A stretch of 64,000 nucleotides of DNA from WSZJ01 sp964590435 (GTDB lineage: Bacteria > Planctomycetota > MHYJ01 > WSZJ01). A program made the translations under genes and the position numbers. The stretch's first letter is position 1; the number at the start of each line of letters is the position of its first letter. Positions 37,093 to 44,950 of this stretch are shown piece after piece. A model generated the notes under the pieces. The model was not told where the DNA came from and did not search any database. It saw only the letters and a list, made by a program, of their open reading frames with translations. Location: NCBI GenBank assembly GCA_964590435.1, contig CAZPWT010000009.1:1-64000 (forward strand), written 5' to 3'.

Positions 37093-37979
37093 GCCCCCTC
37101 CCACAGCCGCAGCCGCGCCGCCAGCTCGTCCGCGCCGGCCTCCGTCCCCTCGAACGCCGGCGCTTCGTGGACCTCCCACGTCTCGCGGTGCGTGAGCGAC
37201 CGGCCAGGGCCGAGCGGGCCGAGGGGGCCGAGGGTTTCGAGCTCGAGGAAGCGGGTGTTGGCGTAGCACTCGCTGGAGCTGCCGAGGTCGGGGTACGGCG
37301 TGTCGGGTTCGAACTCGGCGCGTTTGACGAAGAGAGTGCCGGCGCGGTGGTAGGCGATCCAGCCGGGGCGGTTGGGGAAGCCGAGCTTGAGCGCGCCGGC
37401 GGCGAGGCGGGCGGTGACGAGGGTGAACGCGTCGCCCCAGGCGATGAAGGGGCTGTTGATTTCGGTGTAGGGCCAGAGCGACCACGAGCGGTTCGGGAGG
37501 ACGCCGGCGACGGCAAGGGGCTGCGGGAGGATGGCGACGCCGCCGGTCGGGAACGCGGTGATCGCCCACGGCGCGACGTCGACGGGCTCGGCGCCGGTGT
37601 TGGTGAGCGCGTGGTCGACGGCGACGCGCGGGCGGTCGTCGGGGAGCGAGACCCGGAGCGAGCGCAGCAGGCCGGTGCCGGGCTCGGGCGGCGCGGTGAG
37701 GATGAAGCCGCGGTCGATCGGTTCGACCTCGATCGCGCCGTCGTCCGGGCGGTAGGTGCGCCCCGGGTTTTCGGGGGCGAGCCAGAAGCGGTGGCCGCCG
37801 AGGAACCGGAACGCGCCGCCCTTGGGACACGGAAACGTGATGTCAGGAGCTTCCGCGAACAGGTTGGGCCCGCCGCGGAACCGCAGCGACAGGACGCGCG
37901 GCCCGATCGTCGTCGTCGCGAGCAGCGACAGCGACTCGTTCCGCAGCTCCACGCAGGGCAGCCCGTGCAGCTCCGGCAT
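37089..37979 (-). CDS. Galactose mutarotase-fold protein (DUF4380-like)
   Basis: The 296-residue protein is predominantly beta sheet. 'GGHRFWLAPENPGRTYRPDD' and 'HALTNTGAEPVDVAPWAITAFPTGG' resemble DUF4380 and aldose-epimerase-like proteins. It lies between xylA and xylB with coupled start (TGATG) and stop (ATGA), so a role in anomer interconversion of xylose or a related sugar is plausible. The canonical mutarotase catalytic His/Glu pair cannot be assigned with certainty. Confidence 0.7.
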   Translation of the reverse strand: MPELHGLPCVELRNESLSLLATTTIGPRVLSLRFRGGPNLFAEAPDITFPCPKGGAFRFLGGHRFWLAPENPGRTYRPDDGAIEVEPIDRGFILTAPPEPGTGLLRSLRVSLPDDRPRVAVDHALTNTGAEPVDVAPWAITAFPTGGVAILPQPLAVAGVLPNRSWSLWPYTEINSPFIAWGDAFTLVTARLAAGALKLGFPNRPGWIAYHRAGTLFVKRAEFEPDTPYPDLGSSSECYANTRFLELETLGPLGPLGPGRSLTHRETWEVHEAPAFEGTEAGADELAARLRLWEGA

Positions 37980-39148
37980 CACCGCACGCCCAACAGCAGT
38001 TCCACCACCAACTGGTCGAGCCGCTCGTACGGCATCCCGCGCTTCCCCAGAGCCGCGCGGTCGAACTTGTGCGCCTTTAGCGCGGCCGCCTTCTTCTTCT
38101 CGAACCGCCCCTTGAACCGGTCCATCGCGCCGTCGTCCGCCGTGATCTCCGCGAGCAGCCGCTGGATCTCCGGGTCCGCGCGGAACTGCTCCGCCTTCTC
38201 CTTGAGGATCAGGTACGTCCGCATGCAGCCGCGCGCGAAGGCCTTCACGTCCTCCGCGTCCGAGGTCCGGTACGCGTGCGCGTCGAAATGCCGCGAGCCG
38301 GAGTAGCCGACGTCCTCGAGGAACTTCACGAGGAAAAACGCCGACTTCAGGTTGTGCGCCCCGAACCGGAAGTCCTGGTCGTACCGGCCGGGCGCCTGGT
38401 CGTTCAGGTCGATATGGAAGAGCTTCCCGGCGTCCCACGCCTGCGCCACGGCGTGCGTGAAGTTCAGCCCCGCCATGTGCTCGTGCGCGACCTCCGGGTT
38501 CACGCCGACCATCTCCGGCCGGTCGAGCGTCGCGATGAACGCAAGCATCGCCCCCGTCGTCGGCAGGAAGATGTCGCCGCGCGGTTCGTTCGGCTTCGCC
38601 TCCAGCGCGAACTTGAGGTCGTATTTCCGGTCGCGCACGTAGCCGCAGAGGAAGTTCATCGCCTCGCGGAACCACTTCCCCGCTTCCAGCAGGTCCTTCC
38701 CCGCGTCCGTTTCCGTGCCTTCGCGCCCGCCCCAGAACACGTAAATCTTCGCGCCGAGCGAGACGCCGAGGTCGATGGCGCGCATCGTTTTCTGCAGCGC
38801 GAACGCGCGCACCTTCGGGTCGTTGCTCGTGAACGCGCCGTCCCGGAACGCCGGGTCGGAGAAAAGGTTCGTCGTCGCCATCGGCACGCACAGCCCGGTG
38901 TCCGCCAGCGCCTTGCGGAAGTCCGACACGATCCGCCGTTCCTGCGCCGCCGTCGCGTCGATCGGGACGAGGTCGTTGTCGTGGAAGTTCACGCCGTAGG
39001 CGCCGACTTCGCCGAGCAGCTTGACGATCTGGACGGACGAAAGCGCCTCACGCACCGGCGCCCCGAACGGGTCGCGCCCGGGGTTGCCGACGGTCCAGAG
39101 GCCGAAGGTGAAGCGGTTTTCCGGCTGCGGGGAATAGGTGTTCGTCAT
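37979..39148 (-). CDS. xylA: Xylose isomerase
   Basis: The 389-residue TIM-barrel enzyme interconverts D-xylose and D-xylulose using two divalent metals. Active-site blocks are present: 'FHDNDLVP' (catalytic His), 'WGGREG', 'ALEAKPNEPRGD' (metal Glu/Lys region), 'VNPEVAHEHMAGLNF' and 'HIDLND'. The length fits the short class I form common in actinobacteria. ATG 39148 was chosen because the upstream frame is repeat-derived. A TATCGT box lies 6 nt upstream. First gene of the operon xylA, mutarotase-like gene, xylB. No xylose transporter or regulator is in view. Confidence 0.95.
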   Translation of the reverse strand: MTNTYSPQPENRFTFGLWTVGNPGRDPFGAPVREALSSVQIVKLLGEVGAYGVNFHDNDLVPIDATAAQERRIVSDFRKALADTGLCVPMATTNLFSDPAFRDGAFTSNDPKVRAFALQKTMRAIDLGVSLGAKIYVFWGGREGTETDAGKDLLEAGKWFREAMNFLCGYVRDRKYDLKFALEAKPNEPRGDIFLPTTGAMLAFIATLDRPEMVGVNPEVAHEHMAGLNFTHAVAQAWDAGKLFHIDLNDQAPGRYDQDFRFGAHNLKSAFFLVKFLEDVGYSGSRHFDAHAYRTSDAEDVKAFARGCMRTYLILKEKAEQFRADPEIQRLLAEITADDGAMDRFKGRFEKKKAAALKAHKFDRAALGKRGMPYERLDQLVVELLLGVR

Positions 39149-39154
39149 GACCGG

Positions 39155-39160
39155 ACGATA
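39155..39160 (-). promoter_or_regulatory. -10-like TATCGT, 6 nt before xylA ATG
   Basis: The minus-strand TATCGT is followed by CCGGTC and ATG. No Shine-Dalgarno is seen, so a leaderless xylA operon is predicted. Confidence 0.4.
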
Positions 39161-39180
39161 CCGCGGCGATGACGGCGGAG

Positions 39181-39271
39181 CCACACAGGTCCCTTTGACT
39201 CGCTTCGCTCGCTCAGGGCATGTCCGCACCTGAACCGAGGTGAGTTCCCGAAATTTTCGCGCCACGCGAAG
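39181..39271 (-). repeat. Dispersed ~90-bp element, copy 1
   Basis: Read on the minus strand it shares CTTCGCGTGGCG, CGGGAACTCACCTC and GCCCTGAGC.AGCG in the same order with the element at 56450-56547. It contains the GACTCGCTTCGCTCGCTCAGGG palindrome core. It lies upstream of xylA. Confidence 0.65.
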
Positions 39272-39305
39272 AATGTGATGGTCAGCAGAACAGGGCACGG
39301 CGAAA

Positions 39306-39336
39306 CGGGCCCGCCCCCTGATCGGGAACGGGCCCG
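39306..39336 (-). terminator. Hairpin after the cysteine-repeat lipoprotein gene
   Basis: Two CGGGCCCG blocks 15 nt apart can pair as an 8-bp stem. On the minus strand the stem is followed by TTTC. It lies 10 bp past the lipoprotein stop. Confidence 0.45.
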
Positions 39337-39346
39337 GTCGCGGCCG

Positions 39347-39724
39347 CTACTTTCTCCCCATCTTCTTCTGGCACTCCGCGCACATGTGACCCTTCCCCAG
39401 CTTCTTGCACTCGGGACACGCGTCGCTCCAGTGCTTCTCCTGGCAGGTCGCGCACATCGTCCCCCCGCCGGCCTTCTGGCACTCCACGCACTGCCCGATC
39501 TTCTTCTGGCACTCCTTGCACATGTGCCCCTTGCCCAGCTTCTTGCACTCGGGACACGCGTCGCTCCAGTGCTTCTCCTGGCACGTCGCGCACGCCTCGC
39601 CCGCGGTCGTCTTGGCGCAGTCCGAACACTCCGTCCCGCCCGACCCCTTATCCCCGTCGCCGCTGCAGCCGATGAACACGAAGAGCGACGCGACGAAGAG
39701 CCCCAGCACAAAAAGATTCCGCAT
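39347..39724 (-). CDS. Cysteine-rich lipoprotein with duplicated CxxC module
   Basis: The 125-residue lipoprotein has lipobox FIG-C20. The mature part carries eight CxxC pairs (33/36, 45/48, 57/60, 69/72, 79/82, 91/94, 103/106, 115/118). A 25-residue block beginning CATCQEKHWSD is present twice, 46 residues apart (C45-C69 and C91-C115), and the DNA of the two copies is almost identical, so the duplication is recent. None of the pairs is CxxCH, so it is not a c-type cytochrome. Metal-binding ribbons or thiol-disulfide functions are possible. No family is recognised. Confidence 0.75.
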   Translation of the reverse strand: MRNLFVLGLFVASLFVFIGCSGDGDKGSGGTECSDCAKTTAGEACATCQEKHWSDACPECKKLGKGHMCKECQKKIGQCVECQKAGGGTMCATCQEKHWSDACPECKKLGKGHMCAECQKKMGRK

Positions 39725-39899
39725 GTTGATTCTCCCCGCAAAAGCGCGGGCGTGTGGCGCAGCCCGCGGGCCGAACGAATTCTACCCGCTGGAATCAGGA
39801 CGTGCCTAGTCGCCGCACGCCATCGTAAAGCTGAGGCAGCTCACGACGCCCGGGGACGCCAACTCCACCCTCAAGCCGTGCACCGCCCCGCTTTTCGCG

Positions 39900-39905
39900 T
39901 ATCCT
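39900..39905 (+). promoter_or_regulatory. -10-like TATCCT, 7 nt before ATG 39913
   Basis: TATCCT is followed by a 7-nt C-rich gap and ATG. It fits the leaderless pattern. Confidence 0.35.
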
Positions 39906-39912
39906 CCCCGCC

Positions 39913-40362
39913 ATGCGCCGGTACTCCACCGACGACTTCCACCTCTTCGAGAACCGCAAACCCGCGGCCGTCTTCCGCTTCCTCGCCGATCTCGAGTCCT
40001 ACAACCGCTGGTTCCCGAAGGAGGTCCGCTTCCGCGTCGTCCAGCTCGTCCCCGCGCTGATCGGGTCCAAGCTGGAAGTGCTGGTCGCGAAGCGGAGCTT
40101 CTACGCGGAGGTCGTGACGTTCGAGCAGCCGAAGTCGATGGACTGGGTTTTCCGGTCGGGGCTGTACAAGGGGCAGGGGAAGTGGACGCTGGAGGAGATC
40201 GAGGGGGACACGAAGCTGCGCTACGCCAGCGACCTGCCCGTGCATCCCTCGCTGATTGCGGAGCACTTCCTGAATGCGAAGGACTTCTCCGCGCGGCACG
40301 CGACGGTGATGCGGAAGACGTTCGAGGCCCTGGAGAAGCGGCTGGAGGAATCGGTCGCATGA
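39913..40362 (+). CDS. SRPBCC/START-domain protein (polyketide cyclase/COQ10-like)
   Basis: The 149-residue single-domain protein has the SRPBCC pattern: 'FRFLADLESYNRWFPKEVRFRVVQL' near the start, central beta strands and a long C-terminal helix 'RHATVMRKTFEALEKRLEE'. Related proteins bind hydrophobic ligands (COQ10) or ribosomes (RatA), and neither role can be assigned here. It is coupled through ATGA to a membrane protein gene, suggesting a lipid or lipid-linked ligand. Confidence 0.7.
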   Translation: MRRYSTDDFHLFENRKPAAVFRFLADLESYNRWFPKEVRFRVVQLVPALIGSKLEVLVAKRSFYAEVVTFEQPKSMDWVFRSGLYKGQGKWTLEEIEGDTKLRYASDLPVHPSLIAEHFLNAKDFSARHATVMRKTFEALEKRLEESVA

Positions 40363-41894
40363 CGCAGCCGGCGGCCGCGAAAACCCGCAAGGCGATCGGC
40401 GTGTTCTTTTCCTGCGCCGTGGCGCTCGTCGTCGCGGCGGAGCTGCGCGCGGTGCAGTTCGCGACGCCGCACATGCTGAGCCGCGACGGGTACTACCACG
40501 CGCGGTACGCCAACCTGCTGCCGTCGCGCGGGCTGTCGCGGAGGTTCGAGTGGACGCGCTACTCGTTCTGGCGCGACCACTTCAGCGACAAGGAGCTCCT
40601 GTTCCACGTCTGGCTCGCGCCCTGGTGCCGGAACGAGGCCACGATGGTGGCGCACGCGAAGTTCGCGGCGTGGCTGCTGGCCGGCGCGGTCATTGCCGCC
40701 TTCGGCTTCGCGATGCGCGCGACCGGCGTCCGCGCGCCCCCGCTGTGGGCGCTGGCCCTCGCAGGCGCGGGAAGCCACTTCATCTACCGCCTGTCGGAGT
40801 GCCGCGCGCACGTCCTGTCGATCGGGTTCTTCGTCGTCGGCACGGCGCTGCTGCTCAAGGGCAAGTGGAAGTGGCTGGCGCTGTGCGGGTTCCTGTACGC
40901 CTGGTCGTACGCGGCGCCTCACCTGCTGCTGGCGGTCGCGGTGGCGCACCTCGCCGCGACGTGGATCCACGACGGGAAGCCCGAGTGGCGCGGCGCGGCC
41001 GCGGCGGCGGGCGGCGTCTTCGCGGGGCTGCTGGTGCACCCGTACTCGCCGAATTCGCTTCATATGTGGTGGGTGCAGAACGCCGTCGTGCTCGGGCAGG
41101 CGTGGGGCGGGTCGTCGCTCGGGCTCACGTGGGGGGACGAGTTCGACGCGGTCCCGACGCGCTCGCTGGTGACGGAGTCGACCGGTGTTTTTATTTCGTT
41201 GGTCGCGGGCCCCGTCCTCGCCGTCGTCACCGCCCGCGCACAGCGCCTCTCCTCCCGCACCTTCTCCCTCCTGTTCATCACCTTCGCCTGCTTCGGCCTC
41301 TACTGCCTCTCCGGCCGCTTCATCGAGTACCTCGCCCCCGCCGCCGTCTGGCTCGTGGCCTCCGCCGTCTCGGACCTGCTCGAGGGACGCGACGTCGCCG
41401 AGCTCTGGAAGACCCGCCCCGGCGCCGTCGCCTGGGCCGGCGCCCTCGCCGCCCTCCTCCTCGCCGCGACGCACGTCCGCACCATGGGCCGCACGGTCGA
41501 GGAAGCCGGCCGCGTGAAGGGACCCGTGATGTCCGGCGCGGCGCGCTGGACCCGCGCCCACGTCCCCGCCGGCGCCACGGTCGGCCACCTCAACTGGGGG
41601 GACTTCGTCCAGCTCTTCGCCTACGACCCAGACCACCGCTTCATCAACGGCCTCGACCCCGCGTTCATGCTGGTGACCGATCCCGGCCGTATCAAGTACT
41701 GGGAGGACGTCCGCACCGGGCGCAAGCCGCTCGACCCTGTCGACTTCGGCGACCTCTTCGGCACCGACGTCCTCGTCGTCACGAAGGAAGTCCCGCGGCA
41801 GGTGCGGATCTGCGAGGACGCGCTGCTGGAGCGGCTTTACGAGGACGACGGCGCGATCGTCTACAGGCTCCCGCAGGCTGAGGGCGACAGGTAG
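40359..41894 (+). CDS. Polytopic membrane protein, GT-C-like
   Basis: The 511-residue protein has about ten membrane helices and a soluble C-terminal domain (about 390-511) with 'GHLNWGDFVQLFAYDPDHRFINGLDP'. The first extracytoplasmic loop ('HMLSRDGYYHARYANLLP') places Asp and His where PMT/STT3-like glycosyltransferases have catalytic and metal-binding residues, so a lipid-linked sugar transferase is plausible. The evidence is topology plus this loop only. ATG 40359 overlaps the SRPBCC stop (ATGA). Confidence 0.6.
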   Translation: MTQPAAAKTRKAIGVFFSCAVALVVAAELRAVQFATPHMLSRDGYYHARYANLLPSRGLSRRFEWTRYSFWRDHFSDKELLFHVWLAPWCRNEATMVAHAKFAAWLLAGAVIAAFGFAMRATGVRAPPLWALALAGAGSHFIYRLSECRAHVLSIGFFVVGTALLLKGKWKWLALCGFLYAWSYAAPHLLLAVAVAHLAATWIHDGKPEWRGAAAAAGGVFAGLLVHPYSPNSLHMWWVQNAVVLGQAWGGSSLGLTWGDEFDAVPTRSLVTESTGVFISLVAGPVLAVVTARAQRLSSRTFSLLFITFACFGLYCLSGRFIEYLAPAAVWLVASAVSDLLEGRDVAELWKTRPGAVAWAGALAALLLAATHVRTMGRTVEEAGRVKGPVMSGAARWTRAHVPAGATVGHLNWGDFVQLFAYDPDHRFINGLDPAFMLVTDPGRIKYWEDVRTGRKPLDPVDFGDLFGTDVLVVTKEVPRQVRICEDALLERLYEDDGAIVYRLPQAEGDR

Positions 41895-41897
41895 CGC

Positions 41898-42452
41898 CTA
41901 TCGCTTCGAGCGCTTCTTTCCCTTCCGGTACTCCTTCCCGTACCGAGCCATCGCCTGCCTGATCGCGGCCTTCGCCTGGAGCGGCCCGCTGAACTCGCGC
42001 ACATCGACCTTCTTGTGCTCGAGTTTCTTGTAATCCTCGAAGAAGCGACGGAGTTCGAGGAGGCGGTGGCCGCGCAGCTCGCCGATGTGCGTGTAGGAGT
42101 TGTATTCGGGGTCGTCCATGTGGACGCAGATGATCTTCTCGTCGTTATGCCCCTGGTCGATCATGGTCATCATGCCGATCGGGCGGACGCGGAGCAGGGA
42201 CAGCGGCGCGACGGGTTCCTGCATCAGCACGAGGACGTCGAGGGGGTCGAGGTCGTCGCCGAGGGTCTGCGGGATAAAACCGTAGTTCGCGGGGTAGACA
42301 ACCGAGGAGTGCAGGACGCGGTCGACGAACAGCAGCCCCGTGAGCTTGTCCAGCTCGTACTTGACCTTGTCGCCCTTCGGGATCTCCACGACCGCTATGA
42401 GTGTTTCGGGAGCGTCTTCGCCGATCGGGACGTCGTGCCAGGGATGAGCCAT
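41898..42452 (-). CDS. ppa: Inorganic pyrophosphatase (family I)
   Basis: The 184-residue enzyme hydrolyses pyrophosphate to phosphate, pulling biosynthetic reactions forward. The metal-binding signature is present in 'DDLDPLDVLVL', together with 'VIEIPKG.K.KYELDK'-type and 'YPANYGFIPQT' blocks. The basic C-terminal tail (KGKKRSKR) is longer than usual. ATG 42452 was chosen over the in-frame ATG at 42596 because it matches the family start. Confidence 0.93.
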   Translation of the reverse strand: MAHPWHDVPIGEDAPETLIAVVEIPKGDKVKYELDKLTGLLFVDRVLHSSVVYPANYGFIPQTLGDDLDPLDVLVLMQEPVAPLSLLRVRPIGMMTMIDQGHNDEKIICVHMDDPEYNSYTHIGELRGHRLLELRRFFEDYKKLEHKKVDVREFSGPLQAKAAIRQAMARYGKEYRKGKKRSKR

Positions 42453-42558
42453 CGGGAGTGTCTCTCGAGGAGTGGCGAGAAAAATCCCGCCGGGAGGGGA
42501 AGAAAGGATAGAGACCGGCACCGGAATCGTCACCCCGGAATTCGAGGCGGAAACCAGG

Positions 42559-42969
42559 TCAGCGTCCGCCAGCGCCGGGCCGCCCGACCAGTTCATTCAG
42601 TGTCGCCACGAGGGACTCCATCGGGAAAGGCTTGAACAGGAATGCGGCCACAAGCCCCTGCCCGCCTGAAGCGCTGACGTCTTCCTTCACGTAACCGGAC
42701 ATGCAGACGACGCGAATCGAGTTCCTCGAAGCCCGGAGGCGCCGGGCGAATTCGATCCCCGAAGTTCCCGGGACAACCTCGTCGGTCACCAGAACGTCGA
42801 TCTCCTCCAGGTGCGCGGCCGCCAGCCTCTCGGCGTCCGCGGCGCGGTAAGCCTGGAGCACACGGTACCCGGCCTCGGACAGCGCGGCCTGGATCAGGCC
42901 CTGGATTGACACGTCGTCCTCAACCACCAGGACGGTCGGACGCTGCACCGGGGGAGCAGGCGACGGCAT
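42559..42969 (-). CDS. Single-domain response regulator (CheY-like receiver)
   Basis: The 136-residue receiver domain has no output domain. The acidic pocket is 'VVEDD', the phosphoacceptor Asp is in 'DVLVTDEVVPG', and the conserved Thr/Ser and Lys are in 'CMSGY' and 'FKPF'. It probably relays phosphate between kinases or controls a partner by binding. No histidine kinase lies nearby. ATG 42969 has GGGAGG upstream. Confidence 0.85.
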   Translation of the reverse strand: MPSPAPPVQRPTVLVVEDDVSIQGLIQAALSEAGYRVLQAYRAADAERLAAAHLEEIDVLVTDEVVPGTSGIEFARRLRASRNSIRVVCMSGYVKEDVSASGGQGLVAAFLFKPFPMESLVATLNELVGRPGAGGR

Positions 42970-43099
42970 CGGAAGTCCTCCCTTCAGTTCTCGTCTCGCG
43001 ATTCTAGCACCCCCGACAGGCCCCGATGCCTCCGTTTGTCCTTCCGCTTCCCCGGATTCCCACTAAACTCTCCGCCCCCGCATTCACTCGGAGCCCGCC

Positions 43100-44773
43100 A
43101 TGCCCCCGCCGTTCATCATGCAGATGGACCACGTGTCCAAGTCGTACGAGAAGAAAGTCGTCATCAAGGACATCACCCTCTCCTTCTACTACGGCGCCAA
43201 GATCGGCGTGCTCGGCCCCAACGGCTCGGGCAAATCCACCCTCCTGCGCATCATGGCCGGCCAGGACAAGGACTTCGAGGGCAGCCTCTACCACATGCCG
43301 AACTGCAAGATCGGGTTCGTGCCGCAGGAGCCCCAGCTCGACCGCACGACCGACGTCAAGGGCTGCCTCGACCAGGCGGTGCACGAGACGCACGAGCTCC
43401 TGCGGAAACACGAAGAAGTCGGGACGCGGCTCGAGGGGAAGCTCAGCCCGGAAGCGATGGAAAAGGCGCTGGAAGAACTGCAGGCGCTTCAGGATAAGAT
43501 CGACGCGTGCAACGCCTGGGAGATCGACCGGCACCTCGAGATCGCCGCGGAGGCGCTGGAGCTGCCGCCGATGGACGCGAAGATCGCGACGCTGTCCGGC
43601 GGCGAGCGCCGGCGCGTGGCGCTGTGCACCACGCTGCTGCAAACCCCTGACCTCCTTCTCCTCGACGAGCCCACCAACCACCTCGACGCGCTGTCCGTCG
43701 CCTGGCTGGAACGCTTCCTCAAGGATTTCAAGGGCACCGTCATCGCGGTGACGCACGACCGGTACTTCCTCGACAACGTCGCGGGGTACATCCTGGAGCT
43801 GGACCGCGGGCGCGGGATCCCGTGGCAGGGGAACTACACGTCGTGGCTGGAGCAGAAGAAGAAGCGGCTTGAGCTGGAGGAGAAGGCGGAGGAGCAGCGG
43901 CAGAGGACGCTCAACCGCGAGCTGGAGTGGATCCGGATGTCGCCGCGGGCGAGGCAGGCGAAGCCGAAGGCGCGCATCCAGGCGTACGAGGACCTGCTGG
44001 CTCAGGATTCCGGGGAGAAGTCGGAGGACCTGGAGCTGCGGATCCCGGCGGGGCCGAAGCTGGGGAACCAGGTGCTGGAGATCAAGGACGTGAAAAAGTC
44101 GTACGGCGACCGGGTGCTGATCGACGGGCTGACGCTGAGCCTGCCGCCCGGCGGGATCATCGGCGTGATCGGGCCGAACGGCGCCGGGAAGACGACGCTG
44201 ATGAAGATGATCGTCGGGACGGAGAAGCCGGACTCCGGCACGCTCACGATCGGCCCGAGCGTGCAGCTCGCCTACGTCGACCAGAACCGCGAGACGCTCG
44301 ACCCGAACACCACGGTCTACCAGGAGATCTCGGGCGGCCAGGACCAGTTCAAGGCCGGCGGGAAATGGATGAACAGCCGGGCCTACGTCGGCAAGTTCAT
44401 GTTCAAGGGGACGGACCAGCAGAAGATCGTGGGCGAGCTGTCGGGCGGCGAACGCAACCGCGTCCAGATCGCGAAGCTGCTCAAGAGCGGCGGCAACCTC
44501 ATCATCCTCGACGAGCCGTCCAACGACCTCGACGTCGACACGTTGCGCGCGCTCGAGGAAGGGCTCCTGGCGTTCGTCGGGTGCGCGATCGTGGTCAGCC
44601 ACGACCGCTGGTTCCTGGACCGCGTCGCGACGCACATCCTGGCCTTCGAGGGAGAGGGAAAGGTGAGGTGGTTCGAGGGGAACTACCAGGCCTACCATGC
44701 GAAGCGGCGCGAGGAGCTCGGGGACGACGCGGAGACGCCGCGGCGGATCAAGTACAAGAAGCTGGCGAAGTAG
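43100..44773 (+). CDS. ettA: ABC-F protein, energy-dependent translational throttle EttA
   Basis: The 557-residue protein has two ABC domains in one chain. Walker A motifs are GPNGSGKS (about 46-53) and GPNGAGKT (about 358-365), signatures are LSGGERRRV and LSGGERNRV, and both Walker B motifs end in DEP. The inter-domain linker 'NYTSWLEQKKKRLELEEK' with 'RELEWIRMSPRARQAK' is the P-site tRNA-interacting motif of EttA. It binds the ribosomal E site and gates the first elongation step according to ATP level. A GGAG site precedes ATG 43100. A strong terminator follows. Confidence 0.95.
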   Translation: MPPPFIMQMDHVSKSYEKKVVIKDITLSFYYGAKIGVLGPNGSGKSTLLRIMAGQDKDFEGSLYHMPNCKIGFVPQEPQLDRTTDVKGCLDQAVHETHELLRKHEEVGTRLEGKLSPEAMEKALEELQALQDKIDACNAWEIDRHLEIAAEALELPPMDAKIATLSGGERRRVALCTTLLQTPDLLLLDEPTNHLDALSVAWLERFLKDFKGTVIAVTHDRYFLDNVAGYILELDRGRGIPWQGNYTSWLEQKKKRLELEEKAEEQRQRTLNRELEWIRMSPRARQAKPKARIQAYEDLLAQDSGEKSEDLELRIPAGPKLGNQVLEIKDVKKSYGDRVLIDGLTLSLPPGGIIGVIGPNGAGKTTLMKMIVGTEKPDSGTLTIGPSVQLAYVDQNRETLDPNTTVYQEISGGQDQFKAGGKWMNSRAYVGKFMFKGTDQQKIVGELSGGERNRVQIAKLLKSGGNLIILDEPSNDLDVDTLRALEEGLLAFVGCAIVVSHDRWFLDRVATHILAFEGEGKVRWFEGNYQAYHAKRREELGDDAETPRRIKYKKLAK

Positions 44774-44792
44774 CGAGAGGGCCCGAACTACA

Positions 44793-44936
44793 AAGGACAA
44801 CTTTCAACTTCAAGTGAAACGGCTAGACGGCGAATTTCAATTCTCAAGACGACAGAGGGCCGCGCGGTGGATGCACCGCGCGGCCCTTTTTCTTGAAGTT
44901 GGAACTTGCCCCTTGAAGTTCCGCCCGCAGGGCGGC
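44793..44936. repeat. Word-type inverted repeat (AACTTCAAG words) enclosing the ettA terminator
   Basis: The left side contains CAACTTTCAACTTCAAGTG. The right side (44892-44935) contains CTTGAAGTTGGAACTTG and CTTGAAGTTC, the reverse-complement word. The intrinsic terminator of ettA lies between the arms. Confidence 0.65.
44857..44891 (+). terminator. Intrinsic terminator of ettA
   Basis: A perfect 13-bp stem GGGCCGCGCGGTG/CACCGCGCGGCCC with loop GATG is followed by TTTTT. Confidence 0.9.
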
Positions 44937-44950
44937 TCCTCCGGGCGGCG

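Noticed and set aside
39145..39741. 199-codon minus-strand frame covering the xylA leader and the lipoprotein gene
   Set aside because: It is Arg/Ala/Gly-rich shadow sequence in another frame of the Cys-repeat gene and runs into the dispersed repeat.
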